A DNA stretch of 8,035 bases from Candidatus Methanophagales archaeon (GCA_021161765.1 JAGGZZ010000130.1:1-8035); one strand, 5' to 3'; positions 1 to 5,565 are shown, numbered from the stretch's first letter. Made by a program: numbers and translations. The notes: generated by a model not told the origin, from the letters alone.

Positions 1-111
1 ACATTATTTTTGTCATTAATAAAAGTATCCCATGAAAATAGAGGGTTAATACAGGTAAATATGGCTGTTTTAGGAGGGAGTATGGTGGCACTCCATGATG
101 TTGAACTTTAA
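1..111 (+). CDS. Possible C-terminal end of a gene running in from the left edge (partial)
   Basis: The frame is open from the first base to a TAA at 109-111, giving 36 residues with no visible start. The residues are mostly hydrophobic and include V-N-M-A-V-L-G-G-S-M-V-A-L, which would suit a membrane segment. The glycine pair loosely recalls the late membrane region of ABC-2 type permeases, but this is a weak impression and not an assignment. A 36-codon open frame in AT-rich DNA can arise by chance, so the call is tentative. The same frame stays open after the stop and continues into the 157-546 gene, so a broken longer gene is an alternative reading. Confidence 0.3.
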   Translation, partial: TLFLSLIKVSHENRGLIQVNMAVLGGSMVALHDVEL

Positions 112-156
112 CAGCAGGTAATTAGTGGCATAAAATTAGTTACTACAATTTCTGTA

Positions 157-546
157 ATGAATACCGGAATAGGTAAATGTATGCGATTTCTGCTGATTTT
201 TGTGCGCGTTTGGGAGATATTTGATTACGTGGAAATCCCTGATAAAGATAGATTCATACGTGCATACGATGATGGTGATGAGAAGTATTTTTATAGAAAT
301 GGAGTGCAAGAAGCTCGTTGGATAGTGCTTGAAAGAAAGAATAAAATCGAATTTTCTGAAACCATAAAAGATTATTGGAAACAAGCATTAATAACTGAAT
401 TAAAACGGAGTAAGAAATCAGGATTTAAGAAATTTCATGAGCCAATTGTTTACGAAGCAGTAATGAATTTATCGTATAGGAATAAACTTTTGGAGGAAGT
501 TTATCATGAACCTTCAAAAAAAAGCACATCGCATAACATAGGATAA
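157..546 (+). CDS. Hypothetical protein, 129 residues, family not recognised
   Basis: I do not recognise this protein. Residues 1-20 are fairly hydrophobic (M-R-F-L-L-I-F-V-R-V-W from residue 9). The rest is polar and charged, rich in Lys, Glu, Tyr and Arg, with aromatic residues spread through it (for example D-E-K-Y-F-Y-R and D-Y-W-K-Q), which suits a small soluble or peripheral globular protein. No cysteine cluster, nucleotide-binding loop or HTH is evident. The start is uncertain. ATG 157 has no ribosome binding site but lies about 26 bp after an AT-rich TAAAATT at 131, which would suit a leaderless mRNA. ATG 181 (residue 9) is preceded by a GGAATAGG purine stretch and would give 121 residues. 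A pair of hairpins follows the stop within a few bases. The gene shares strand and AT-rich composition with the two genes after it. A truncated or decayed gene is possible because the frame is open upstream apart from one TAA. Confidence 0.5.
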   Translation: MNTGIGKCMRFLLIFVRVWEIFDYVEIPDKDRFIRAYDDGDEKYFYRNGVQEARWIVLERKNKIEFSETIKDYWKQALITELKRSKKSGFKKFHEPIVYEAVMNLSYRNKLLEEVYHEPSKKSTSHNIG

Positions 547-548
547 AA

Positions 549-588
549 GGAAAAATCAAAGATTTTTCCCCAATCCCGCTTTCAGCGG
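549..588. repeat. Two tandem hairpins just after the 157-546 gene
   Basis: A perfect 9-bp stem with a 3-nt loop lies at 549-569 (GGAAAAATC, AAA, GATTTTTCC). It is followed by a 5-bp GC stem at 576-588 (CCGCT, TTC, AGCGG). They begin 2 nt after the TAA at 544-546. They could mark the 3' end of the transcript or be the edge of a repeat. There is no T-run after the second stem as in a bacterial intrinsic terminator, so the terminator reading is not secure. I see no gene in the rest of 547-823. Confidence 0.55.
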
Positions 589-814
589 AACTTCTTTTAT
601 CTTCGATACGTTATATGAAATAGAGAAGCTGTCTCGCAATTGCTTTTGACACCAAAAATTTCGCTTCTTTTTGGATTTAAGCCCTATTTGCCTTCCTTTT
701 TCTCCCGTTTTTGAATTGCTGGACAGCCCATAGAGGCAATAAAAGGGATATGTCATGCAAAAACAATTTTTATTTTCAGTATTCACCATGTATTAATTCA
801 AAATCATTATTGTT

Positions 815-818
815 GGAG
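815..818 (+). promoter_or_regulatory. Ribosome binding site for the DUF1848 gene
   Basis: GGAG lies five bases before ATG 824, inside TTGGAGTTGAAATG. This is a normal Shine-Dalgarno spacing and fixes the start codon. Confidence 0.7.
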
Positions 819-823
819 TTGAA

Positions 824-1792
824 ATGAAAAAAATTATTTCGGTATCTCGTAGAACAGATATTCCAGCATTTTACGGGGACTGGTTTATGAACAGATTGAA
901 AGAAGGTTTTGTGGGCTATATTAACCCATTTGGAGGACAGAAATATATCGTATCTCTGAAACCGGAGGATGTTATATGCTTTGTTTTCTGGTCAAAGAAT
1001 TACGAACCGTTCATCGAAAAATTGAAGATTGTTGAAGATAGGGGCTATAAATTCTATTTCAACTACACGATTACCGGATTACCAAATATCTTTGAATGCA
1101 ATTTAGTAGAAAAAGAGATTGCAATCGATGCCTTAAAAAAATTAAGTCGTATGTATTCACCAAAGCACATAAATTGGCGATATGACCCCATTATTATTTC
1201 AGATATTACGGATTACGATTTTCACATTAAAAATTTTGAGAATATCGCATCTACACTTGAAGGATATGTCGAGCGATGTTATTTTAGTTATGCAATCCAA
1301 TACGGAAAAGTGAAGAGGAATTTTGATAAATTTCAGAGAGAAAATGCTATAAAAATTATTGACCCCGATAAGAATTTAAGAATTGAGCTTGCGAATGAAC
1401 TGGCAGAGATCGCAGGTCGATATAGTATTGAGATGCTTACGTGTTGTGGCAATTATTTGATTGGTCCAAAAATCGGAAAAGCGCATTGTATTGATGGGAA
1501 GATCATCGAGGAATTGTTCTACCAGGATGGTTTCGAATATAGTGAAAAGCCAACGAGAAAAGAGTGCGGGTGTACGGATAGTACAGATATTGGAACTTAT
1601 GATACATGCCCGCATGGATGTATTTATTGCTATGCAAACGTGAACAAAGAAAAGGCATATACACGATTTGAAAAACACGACAAAAATGCGGCGTTTCTGG
1701 GTTACACCAAAGAGGAATCGGATAAATGGGTAGAAGATGTGAAAAGTAAAGAAAATGAAAAAGGAGGGGTTAAACAGATGAAATTATTTTAA
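824..1792 (+). CDS. DUF1848 family protein with C-terminal CxxxCxxC iron-sulfur-type motif
   Basis: This 322-residue protein matches my memory of the DUF1848 family (PF08902). The N-terminus carries S-V-S-R-R-T-D-I-P-A-F-Y (residues 6-17), and the middle has W-S-K-N-Y (56-60) and N-W-R-Y-D-P (117-122). The C-terminus has a cysteine cluster, C248-x-C250 followed by C262-P-H-G-C266-I-Y-C269-Y-A-N. The C262/C266/C269 spacing is the CxxxCxxC of radical SAM enzymes, which normally sits near the N-terminus. More cysteines occur at 207, 208 and 222. No biochemical function is established for the family as far as I know. A [4Fe-4S] cluster and SAM chemistry are inferences from the motif. The gene is preceded by a good GGAG site, is AT-rich, and stands alone between spacers. 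The family is, to my knowledge, mainly bacterial, so acquisition by transfer is plausible but not shown. Confidence 0.88.
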   Translation: MKKIISVSRRTDIPAFYGDWFMNRLKEGFVGYINPFGGQKYIVSLKPEDVICFVFWSKNYEPFIEKLKIVEDRGYKFYFNYTITGLPNIFECNLVEKEIAIDALKKLSRMYSPKHINWRYDPIIISDITDYDFHIKNFENIASTLEGYVERCYFSYAIQYGKVKRNFDKFQRENAIKIIDPDKNLRIELANELAEIAGRYSIEMLTCCGNYLIGPKIGKAHCIDGKIIEELFYQDGFEYSEKPTRKECGCTDSTDIGTYDTCPHGCIYCYANVNKEKAYTRFEKHDKNAAFLGYTKEESDKWVEDVKSKENEKGGVKQMKLF

Positions 1793-1875
1793 TAATATCT
1801 GTCCCACTTCACATAACACAGCATACGATAAAAACTTTAAGGGGGAAAAAAATTACAAAACCGCAAAACCGAAAG

Positions 1876-1884
1876 TATTTAAAT
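1876..1884 (+). promoter_or_regulatory. Archaeal TATA-like box for the pRiA4b-like gene
   Basis: TATTTAAAT is preceded by a purine-rich GAAAG, as in a BRE plus TATA box. A transcription start about 26 bp downstream would fall near 1905 and leave a leader of about 20 nt that includes the strong ribosome binding site. A second AT-rich stretch, CTTAAAAGATATA at 1901-1913, is too close to the ATG to serve as the TATA box for a leader that contains the ribosome binding site. Confidence 0.5.
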
Positions 1885-1915
1885 GTGAAAATGAAAATAT
1901 CTTAAAAGATATAAA

Positions 1916-1924
1916 GGGGGAAGG
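1916..1924 (+). promoter_or_regulatory. Strong ribosome binding site for the pRiA4b-like gene
   Basis: GGGGGAAGG precedes ATG 1928 by three bases, with the GGGGG core eight to twelve bases away. A similar GGGGGAAAA lies at 1841-1849 but has no start codon at a suitable distance. Confidence 0.6.
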
Positions 1925-1927
1925 ATA

Positions 1928-2521
1928 ATGAAGAAGAAGTACAACCAGGTGTACCAATTTAAGATCACGCTGAAGGGAATAAAACCACCGATTTGGCGCC
2001 GAATACAGGTCCCGGAAACTTATACATTCTGGGATCTACACGTCGCCATTCAAGACGCGATGGGGTGGATAGATTATCATCTGCATGAATTCGAGCTGGA
2101 GAATCCGTCAATGGGTTTAACGGTGAATATAGGAAGCCCTAATGAAGATTTTGGTGAAGAAGTTCTTCCAGATGGGGGACAAAAAATAGCTGACTATTTC
2201 TCGATGGAAAATCGAACGGCAGATTACGTATATGATTTCGGTGATAATTGGGAACACAAAATACAATTGGAAAAGATACTTCCACGAGAAGAAGGTGTTC
2301 AGTATCCGATATGTATAAAAGGAAAAAGAGCATGTCCACCCGAAGACTGTGGGGGGATTTGGGGGTATGAGGAGCTTTTAGAAATCATACGAAATCCCGA
2401 GCATGAAGAGCATGAAGAGATGCTGGAGTGGCTTGGTGGCGAATTTGACCCGGAGCATTTTGACGTTGAAGAGCTCAGTTTTGCTGACCCTGATAAACGT
2501 CGCAAAATGGCATGGGGGTAG
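1928..2521 (+). CDS. Plasmid pRiA4b ORF-3-like family protein
   Basis: The 197-residue protein has the features of the pRiA4b ORF-3-like family (PF07929). The N-terminus is Y-Q-F-K-I-T-L-K-G-I-K-P-P-I-W-R-R-I-Q-V (9-28). An F-W-D-L-H-V-A-I-Q-D-A-M-G-W stretch (34-47) is followed by H-L-H-E-F (51-55). Next come the hallmark Y-D-F-G-D-N-W-E-H (102-110), C136-P-P-E-D-C141-G-G-I-W-G-Y, and a C-terminal W168-L-G-G-E-F-D-P-E-H-F-D. Length is normal for the family and the protein looks intact. The name comes from a plasmid ORF and some relatives are passengers of insertion elements. The molecular role is unknown, and a mobile-element accessory role is only suggested. It is acidic at the C-terminus and has no membrane segment, so it is probably cytoplasmic. 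The stop is followed 6 bp later by the left end of a palindromic element. Confidence 0.92.
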   Translation: MKKKYNQVYQFKITLKGIKPPIWRRIQVPETYTFWDLHVAIQDAMGWIDYHLHEFELENPSMGLTVNIGSPNEDFGEEVLPDGGQKIADYFSMENRTADYVYDFGDNWEHKIQLEKILPREEGVQYPICIKGKRACPPEDCGGIWGYEELLEIIRNPEHEEHEEMLEWLGGEFDPEHFDVEELSFADPDKRRKMAWG

Positions 2522-2617
2522 AGTGCAGCACTGTCAAATTTTATAGTGAAATTGCTATATCCTCAAAATTCACCGCAGAGCACACGGAGAACGCAAAGGC
2601 AAAATAAATTATTTTTC

Positions 2618-2646
2618 GACACAGATTAACGCAGATTAACACAGAT
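2618..2646 (+). repeat. Inner left arm of 10-bp-period repeat
   Basis: Three CACAGATTAA-like units in a row. This 29-bp arm is the exact reverse complement of 4498-4526, which shows that the same element family is present at both places. Confidence 0.85.
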
Positions 2647-2675
2647 GATAAGAATCAACACGGTTAAACTAAAAT

Positions 2676-2721
2676 AAATCTGCGTAAATCCGTGTAAATC
2701 TGCGTCTTAAATAGAAGGAAG
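2676..2721 (+). repeat. Right arm of 10-bp-period repeat joined to a TATA-like block
   Basis: Three AAATCTGCGT-like units run into CTTAAATAGAAGGAAG (2706-2721). The 46 bp match the reverse complement of 6649-6694 at 43 positions. TTAAATA at 2707-2713 has the form of an archaeal TATA box. Here it points toward the 3' end of the adenylyltransferase gene on the opposite strand, so any transcript would be antisense to that gene. Confidence 0.8.
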
Positions 2722-2785
2722 GTTAAAACTCTGTGTACCCGGCGCTCTCCGCGGTGATAAATCACTATATTTTTAGACAGTGCCG

Positions 2786-3256
2786 TCAGCTCACCGGGCT
2801 CCCTACCAATTTTCCATCTTCGTCAATTTCCTTATTTAATATCCTTTCGCCGGAAATCGGTTTGCCATCATCAGCAAGTATTATAGGCACGACGACAATA
2901 ACCAGCTTGCTCAAACCTTTTTTAAATCGTATCGCATTTATCTCCTCTGCACGCAGGAGAGTCTCTTCACAGACAACAATGCAATCAACCTCCGGGTCCG
3001 TGGTTGCAATACCGTACGAATCGCGTATCTCAATAATTTCGTATTTTTTATTTTCAAATTTTTCGATAAAGTCAATTAATTTCTGCTTTCTATCTTCGTA
3101 TCTCCTCGTCTGCGTGGCACGAAACCGATTGGCAAACTCATCAGAGGCTAATCCAATGTCCACGGATTCACCAATCATAAATGCCGTTGTTAATAACGCT
3201 TTGTGCCCCTTGTGTAACACATTGAAGGTTCCTCCGATTGCTACTTTATTAAACAT
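2786..3256 (-). CDS. coaD: Phosphopantetheine adenylyltransferase, archaeal type
   Basis: This 156-residue protein belongs to the nucleotidyltransferase (cytidylyltransferase-like) superfamily and fits the archaeal/eukaryotic-type PPAT. It would transfer AMP from ATP to 4'-phosphopantetheine to give dephospho-CoA, the penultimate step of CoA synthesis, in the cytoplasm. The ATP-binding signature G8-G-T-F-N-V-L-H15-K-G-H18 and the late I134-S-G-E-R-I139 motif are both present, and K-x-I-D-E-D-G-K-L-V near the end is typical. I chose ATG 3256 because the protein then starts just before the G-G-T-F strand and a GAGG lies about ten bases upstream. An in-frame start at 3331 would add 25 residues inside argG and is unlikely. 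The first 8 bp overlap the end of argG, so translation is probably coupled. The right end of the 2528-2783 element lies 2 bp past its stop. Confidence 0.9.
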   Translation of the reverse strand: MFNKVAIGGTFNVLHKGHKALLTTAFMIGESVDIGLASDEFANRFRATQTRRYEDRKQKLIDFIEKFENKKYEIIEIRDSYGIATTDPEVDCIVVCEETLLRAEEINAIRFKKGLSKLVIVVVPIILADDGKPISGERILNKEIDEDGKLVGSPVS

Positions 3257-4409
3257 TTTTGACCATCCTCGACTGAAACCCGTGATACATCGAGAATCCC
3301 TCCGCACCCTTTTGCTCTTGCTTAACGTCAAACGAAACCGTTGCTGAATACAATGCGTTTGGCGATTCTCTCCCTACCACTCGCGCAATGCCCTTCTCCA
3401 GTTTCACATACACCGCACCGTTTACCCTTTCCTGCGTCTTATCTATAAAGGCGTTAAGACTCTCGTAAAGCGGGTCCATGACTAAACCCTGATACACTAA
3501 CTCACTCCACGCGGAATCAACGAAATCCTTAAACCTCAACTCGTTTCGCGTTAAGACAAGCTGTTCGAGGTCACGATGCGCCATCAATATTATAGTAGCT
3601 GCGGGATGCTCGTAGTTCTCGCGCGACTTAAAGCCAAGAACTCTGTCCTCAATTATGTCCGTTCTACCAATGCCGTGCTTGCCTCCTGTTTCGTTCAACT
3701 TTTTTAGTAGCGAAACGCCATCCATTTTTGTCCCGTTTATCGAAACAGGAGCACCTTCCTCAAAGTCAATTTTTAGTGTCTCTGCATTTTCAGGCGCTTT
3801 ATCCGCCGAAACAGTCCACTGAAATATCTCTTCAGGCGGGACGAAAGAAGGCTCTTCCAATTCCGCTCCTTCTATGCTTCTGCTCCAGATATTTTCATCC
3901 ACACTCCACCGGTGCTCGGGTTTAAGTAAAATGCCGTGCTCCGCAGCATATTTTCTCTCCTCCGCCCTCGTCAAACTCAGCTCCCTCATCGGTGCGACCA
4001 CGTCAAGGTCAGTGGTTCTGAAAACGGCGTCAAACCTGAGCTGGTCGTTACCCTTGCCTGTGCATCCATGTGCGACCGCATCTGCGTTCTCTTCCATTGC
4101 AACTTCCACCACGTGCTTCGCAATCAACGGTCTCGCTATCGCCGTCCCGAGCACGTAACCCTCGTAGTTGCCATTTGCTTTTATTAATGGAAAGATATAA
4201 TCACGCACGAACTCCTCTTTCGCATCTATTTCCCTATACGAGTCGCACAGCTTCGCACCTCTTTCTTTAGCCTCTTTTAGCTCGGTTTCTGGCTGCCCTA
4301 CGTCCACGGTTACGGCAACCACGTTGTCATAGCCGTAATGCTCTTTGAGCAGCGGAATGCAGACCGAAGTGTCCAGCCCACCCGAATATGCAAGCACTAC
4401 TTTTTTCAT
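3249..4409 (-). CDS. argG: Argininosuccinate synthase
   Basis: The enzyme joins citrulline and aspartate using ATP, forming argininosuccinate in arginine synthesis. The 386-residue length is normal. Visible motifs are the PP-loop Y8-S-G-G-L-D-T-S15, H114-G-C-T-G-K-G-N-D-Q123, and S169-V-D-E-N-I-W-S-R-S-I-E-G181. The C-terminal region continues through G-K-H-G-I-G-R-T-D and G-F-K-S-R-E-N-Y-E-H-P-A. All look intact. The ATG at 4409 starts directly with M-K-K-V-V-L-A-Y-S-G-G, the expected N-terminus. The stop codon lies inside the start of the adenylyltransferase gene, making a two-gene unit. A TATA-like box sits about 30 bp upstream within a repeat-derived block, predicting an mRNA with only a few bases before the ATG. 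No argH or other arginine gene is in the window. Confidence 0.97.
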   Translation of the reverse strand: MKKVVLAYSGGLDTSVCIPLLKEHYGYDNVVAVTVDVGQPETELKEAKERGAKLCDSYREIDAKEEFVRDYIFPLIKANGNYEGYVLGTAIARPLIAKHVVEVAMEENADAVAHGCTGKGNDQLRFDAVFRTTDLDVVAPMRELSLTRAEERKYAAEHGILLKPEHRWSVDENIWSRSIEGAELEEPSFVPPEEIFQWTVSADKAPENAETLKIDFEEGAPVSINGTKMDGVSLLKKLNETGGKHGIGRTDIIEDRVLGFKSRENYEHPAATIILMAHRDLEQLVLTRNELRFKDFVDSAWSELVYQGLVMDPLYESLNAFIDKTQERVNGAVYVKLEKGIARVVGRESPNALYSATVSFDVKQEQKGAEGFSMYHGFQSRMVKNV

Positions 4410-4418
4410 TATTGCATG

Positions 4419-4454
4419 TAAAGTATAACTTCCTTCTATTTAAGTCACAGATTT
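4419..4454 (-). repeat. Repeat-derived leader block upstream of argG
   Basis: These 36 bp are the same as 6639-6674 except for one base (T at 4445, A at 6665). Read on the minus strand, the block runs AAATCTGTG, then the TATA-like CTTAAATAG, then GAAGGAAGTTATACTTTA. Position 4419 is 9 bp from the argG start codon. Confidence 0.9.
4437..4443 (-). promoter_or_regulatory. TATA-like box for argG
   Basis: TTAAATA on the minus strand is centred about 31 bp before the ATG at 4409. A start of transcription 25-27 bp downstream would fall near 4413-4415, giving a nearly leaderless mRNA. The GAAGGAAG just after it is too far from the ATG to act as a ribosome binding site. Confidence 0.6.
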
Positions 4455-4497
4455 TTTCTTTTTGGTGGACTGGGCTGGCTAAGGCATTGCTCTTTTC

Positions 4498-4526
4498 ATC
4501 TGTGTTAATCTGCGTTAATCTGTGTC
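4498..4526 (+). repeat. Distal arm of the repeat element upstream of argG
   Basis: Three ATCTGTGTTA-like units. The sequence is an exact reverse complement of 2618-2646. With 4419-4454 it makes the same two-arm layout as the 2618-2721 core: distal arm, spacer of about 40 bp, proximal arm plus TATA-like block. It abuts the stop codon of the flavoprotein gene at 4529-4531. Confidence 0.85.
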
Positions 4527-4528
4527 TT

Positions 4529-5077
4529 TTAAGCCCTTTTATACCTTGCCTCTTTCATATCCACCGCAAAGAACTCTCCCGCTACGTGGCACAGCGGTTT
4601 CGCTTTATCCACAGCCATCACGCCCGGTTCTTTCCAGAATTCGTCCTTCACGCCCGCTGCCAATACGCTTCCCGTTATCCAGATATGGTCGTCTAATTCA
4701 ACGTATTTTTCCAGTTTGCATTCTATCCATGCTATCGCCTCTTTTATCCTTGGAGGCTTCACCGCCTTCGCCTTTTCTTCCGTCAGTCCCGCATGTGCTA
4801 TCTCGTTATCCTCATACGGATAATCCGTTTCCAGCACGTGCATTAACGCACCAAGCTCTTTTCCTGCCACGTTCACCACAAACTCGCCATTCGCCCGGAT
4901 GTTCTTCCACGTATCGTGTTCCGAATTGCACGAGAACCCGTACAGAGGTGGTTCAAAGTTCATCGGCGAATTAAGGCTGAACGGCGCTGCATTTGCTATC
5001 CCTCTTTCCGATATTGTCGTAACGACCACTACAGGTCGCACGAGTACTTTCGTATATGCTCCTTTTTCGAGTTCCAT
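4529..5077 (-). CDS. Flavin reductase-like, FMN-binding domain protein
   Basis: This 182-residue protein fits the flavin reductase-like / flavoredoxin family (PF01613). Such proteins bind FMN and reduce flavin or pass electrons. The specific substrate cannot be told. Typical features are the N-terminal R-P-V-V-V-V-T-T (14-21), followed by N-A-A-P-F-S-L-N-S-P (29-38), P-P-L-Y-G-F-S-C (43-50), D-T-W-K-N-I (55-60) and G-E-F-V-V-N-V (64-70), and a late H-I-W-I-T-G-S-V strand (131-138). I chose ATG 5077 because AAAGGAGAT ends about eight bases before it. A GTG at 5104 would add nine residues encoded mostly by repeat and ribosome binding site sequence. It lies on the same strand as the signal peptidase cluster, 74 bp after the coiled-coil gene, so co-transcription is possible. 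Its 3' end touches a repeat, and the last codons and the TAA border that arm. Confidence 0.88.
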   Translation of the reverse strand: MELEKGAYTKVLVRPVVVVTTISERGIANAAPFSLNSPMNFEPPLYGFSCNSEHDTWKNIRANGEFVVNVAGKELGALMHVLETDYPYEDNEIAHAGLTEEKAKAVKPPRIKEAIAWIECKLEKYVELDDHIWITGSVLAAGVKDEFWKEPGVMAVDKAKPLCHVAGEFFAVDMKEARYKRA

Positions 5078-5086
5078 TTTTTTTAT

Positions 5087-5092
5087 CTCCTT
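5087..5092 (-). promoter_or_regulatory. Ribosome binding site deciding the flavoprotein start
   Basis: AAGGAG on the minus strand, in AAAAAAGGAGATAAAAAAAA, is spaced normally from ATG 5077 and favours it over the upstream GTG at 5104. Confidence 0.75.
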
Positions 5093-5120
5093 TTTTAAAA
5101 CCACAGATTACACAGATTTT
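5093..5120 (-). repeat. Short copy of the 10-bp-period repeat upstream of the flavoprotein gene
   Basis: Read on the minus strand it is AAATCTGTGTAATCTGTGG followed by TTTTAAAA. The same run, with one extra T, stands upstream of the deacetylase-like gene at 6862-6889. TTTTAAAA here is too close to the ATG to be a TATA box for an mRNA that includes the ribosome binding site. Confidence 0.75.
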
Positions 5121-5151
5121 ATTCAAACTCTTCTAAAAGGTTTTCTAATTA

Positions 5152-5553
5152 TTACCCCTCCTCCACTTTCCCTTCCTTCATAAGTTCTTCGGTAGCTTCC
5201 ACGGTAGTTTTTAAATCAAGCCCAAGCTCATCTGCAACATCGTCAGGATAGAAAATTTCGCCTTTATATTTATCGCAATATTCCAAAATCACACGCTTCG
5301 CCTCTTCTACCGTGGTCTCTCTTACTTCTACAACCCTGATATTAAGCGGTAAAAATTCTTTTAGCCTCGACAGTTCTTCAAAAGCAGCTTTTAACTCACT
5401 GATCTCCGAACTAAGTATGTCTATTTTTTCACCCAGCATCTCAATTCTTCTGTTTATTTCCGGCAACGAATCCCCTTCCCTTATCTTCGTGAAATCCGGA
5501 ATTGAAGTTACACTCCTATCTGCTATCCCGCTTCCGCTTTTACTCTGACTCAT
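5152..5553 (-). CDS. Small coiled-coil protein with possible C-terminal winged-helix-like region
   Basis: I do not recognise this 133-residue protein. It has three visible parts. A Ser-rich, probably flexible N-terminus covers residues 1-27. A heptad-like helix at about 31-68 (I-N-R-R-I-E-M-L-G-E-K-I-D-I-L, then L-K-A-A-F-E-E-L-S-R-L) suggests dimerisation. After a short strand, residues 82-131 look like a small HTH or winged helix (V-A-D-E-L-G-L-D-L-K-T-T-V-E-A-T-E-E-L-M-K-E-G-K-V). DNA binding is inference. The start ATG 5553 has GGTGGAT about five bases upstream. The gene begins 12 bp after the stop of the L10e gene, so it is probably in the same operon as L10e and signal peptidase. A regulator or ribosome-linked accessory protein are the options I would consider. 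Confidence 0.7.
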   Translation of the reverse strand: MSQSKSGSGIADRSVTSIPDFTKIREGDSLPEINRRIEMLGEKIDILSSEISELKAAFEELSRLKEFLPLNIRVVEVRETTVEEAKRVILEYCDKYKGEIFYPDDVADELGLDLKTTVEATEELMKEGKVEEG

Positions 5554-5565
5554 ATCTATCCACCA

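Larger units (their letters stand above)
2528..2783. mobile_element. MITE-like nested palindromic element between convergent genes
   Basis: Ends at 2528-2549 and 2762-2783 are inverted repeats matching at 18 of 22 positions, both starting GCACTGTC and finishing TATAGTGA. Inside are a second inverted pair (TCACCGCAGAG at 2570-2580 against CTCTCCGCGGTGA at 2745-2757) and an inner pair of 10-bp-period arms (2618-2646 against 2676-2705). The left end is 6 bp after one stop codon and the right end is 2 bp before the complement of the other. No ORF is needed to explain it and no transposase is present. No target duplication is obvious. This could be a non-autonomous transposon or a structured repeat. 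GCACTGTC-type ends occur in some insertion sequence families, but I cannot assign one. Confidence 0.65.

Noticed and set aside
136..384. Minus-strand frame opposite the 157-546 gene
   Set aside because: It overlaps a better plus-strand frame and has no recognisable protein features.
576..588. Bacterial-type intrinsic terminator
   Set aside because: The GC stem is short and has no T-run directly after it. Archaeal context makes this type unlikely.
556..789. Minus-strand 77-codon frame in the spacer before the DUF1848 gene
   Set aside because: No ribosome binding site is evident, the composition is low in complexity, and its end lies in the hairpin pair. It is more likely non-coding or repeat-derived.
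2618..2706. CRISPR array
   Set aside because: The units are 10 bp, directly adjacent and degenerate, with no unique spacers of about 30 bp between longer repeats, and no cas genes are present.
3257..3331. Upstream start for the adenylyltransferase
   Set aside because: It would add 25 residues inside argG. The ATG at 3256 gives the family N-terminus and has a GAGG upstream.
2733..3347. Plus-strand 204-codon frame
   Set aside because: It is the complement of the adenylyltransferase gene, whose protein motifs are clear, and it begins inside the palindromic element.
4522..4974. Plus-strand 150-codon Ser/Pro/Arg-rich frame
   Set aside because: It is the antisense of the flavoprotein gene, and its composition is typical of a shadow frame.
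5078..5104. GTG start for the flavoprotein
   Set aside because: The extension is made of repeat and ribosome binding site sequence. ATG 5077 has an ideal AAGGAG.
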